In this document: piece after piece, positions 63,915-64,000 of the stretch
Numbering within the stretch: position 1 is the first letter of the stretch
Layout: the number at the start of each line of letters is the position of its first letter
Origin: Alphaproteobacteria bacterium
GTDB lineage: Bacteria > Pseudomonadota > Alphaproteobacteria > Micavibrionales > Micavibrionaceae
Assembly (NCBI GenBank): GCA_016794145.1
Contig: JAEUKP010000017.1
Location: 1-64,000, forward strand
Direction: 5' to 3'
DNA: 64,000 nucleotides
Notes under the pieces: model-generated
The model's database searches: none
What the model was told of the DNA's origin: nothing
Seen by the model: only the letters and a program-made list of their open reading frames with translations
Position numbers and translations under genes: made by a program

Positions 63915-64000
63915 AAATTTTTTCGGCCAATTGATTGGCGGCAGCCCCAGTTCCTATTCCCTCTGACTTTGCCAAAGAAAAGATTTTTTCTAAGGTTTTT
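63862..64000 (-). CDS. Leu/Glu/Phe/Val-type amino acid dehydrogenase, C-terminal end (partial)
   Basis: Reading the minus strand from the window edge, the frame runs KTLEKIFSLAKSEGIGTG and AAANQLAEKIFKAAPSS to a stop at 63862. The LEKIFxLAKxEGIxT-x-x-AAxxLAE pattern is the C-terminal helix of leucine dehydrogenase-like enzymes. The gene extends beyond the window. Its last 17 codons overlap the 3' end of the YjbH-like gene on the other strand. Confidence 0.65.
   Translation of the reverse strand, partial: KTLEKIFSLAKSEGIGTGAAANQLAEKIFKAAPSSAQVRIEASNA

Overview
The window is bacterial chromosome of low-to-middling G+C and almost certainly alphaproteobacterial. The evidence is a set of families typical of that class: NDUFA12-like and NDUFS6-like accessory complex I proteins, a DUF2155 protein beside MlaD, a single bifunctional Rsh, a CckA-like hybrid kinase, FlhF/FlhG, and a TTAA-N7-TTAAC CtrA-type site upstream of flhF. 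The cell appears Gram-negative (porin, MlaD, YjbH, UppP), aerobic (Rieske/cytochrome b/cytochrome c1), flagellated and chemotactic. I cannot name the genus. No complete prophage, plasmid, CRISPR array or insertion sequence is visible.

Layout. 1-700: 3' end of a ribosomal operon (23S tail, structured spacer, 5S, terminator). 970-5500: chemoreceptor, trigger factor, tRNA-Leu(UAG), infA, tRNA-Leu(CAG). 5.7-10.1 kb: response regulator with a degenerate GGDEF domain, overlapping lipoprotein gene, rsh, DUF2062 gene, acpS. 10.1-16.9 kb: a polysaccharide-flavoured segment with a 119-bp palindromic element, a phage-tailspike-like SGNH esterase, a glycosyltransferase, a Wzz/Wzc-like protein and an acidic orphan. 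17-19 kb: flhF-flhG. 19-28 kb: EamA transporter, DUF2155, mlaD, NDUFA12, RidA, NDUFS6-like zinc finger, pilin-like orphan, thyA, trpF and other small genes. 28-30 kb: cytochrome b561, YceI, uppP. 30-35 kb: orphans, exonuclease III and a formyltransferase. 35.3-38.9 kb: ybaB, dnaX, metallophosphoesterase and the SRP RNA on the minus strand. 39-42.3 kb: tRNA-Thr(CGU), metF, metE. 42.4-45.7 kb: the rpmH-rnpA-yidD-yidC-yihA cluster, including the 45-codon rpmH. 46-51 kb: orphan, porin, petABC and a small membrane protein. 51.3-64 kb: lytic transglycosylase, acyl-CoA dehydrogenase, PAS histidine kinase, glpD-glpK, response regulator, hybrid kinase, YjbH-like protein, and the C-terminal end of a Leu/Glu-type dehydrogenase running off the window.

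How the genes fit together. Much of the window is housekeeping: translation start and protein folding, ribosomal protein and membrane insertion, DNA polymerase clamp loading, methionine and thymidylate synthesis, and the bc1 complex. Laid over this are signalling genes (MCP, Rsh, degenerate-GGDEF regulator, two histidine kinases, CheY-like regulator) and envelope genes (Wzz/Wzc, glycosyltransferase, YjbH, formyltransferase, MlaD, porin, UppP).

The most unusual signals are: a domesticated-looking phage esterase in the polysaccharide segment; a family of palindromic intergenic elements, one of which supplies the acpS stop codon; many short tandem duplications, mostly with 12-bp period; a His/Cys-rich N-terminus on the Rieske protein; altered catalytic motifs in the regulator (KENEY for GGDEF) and the Wzc-like protein (Walker A Arg for Lys); and several conserved-looking orphan genes. 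I did not find a convincing new multi-gene defence or mobile system.
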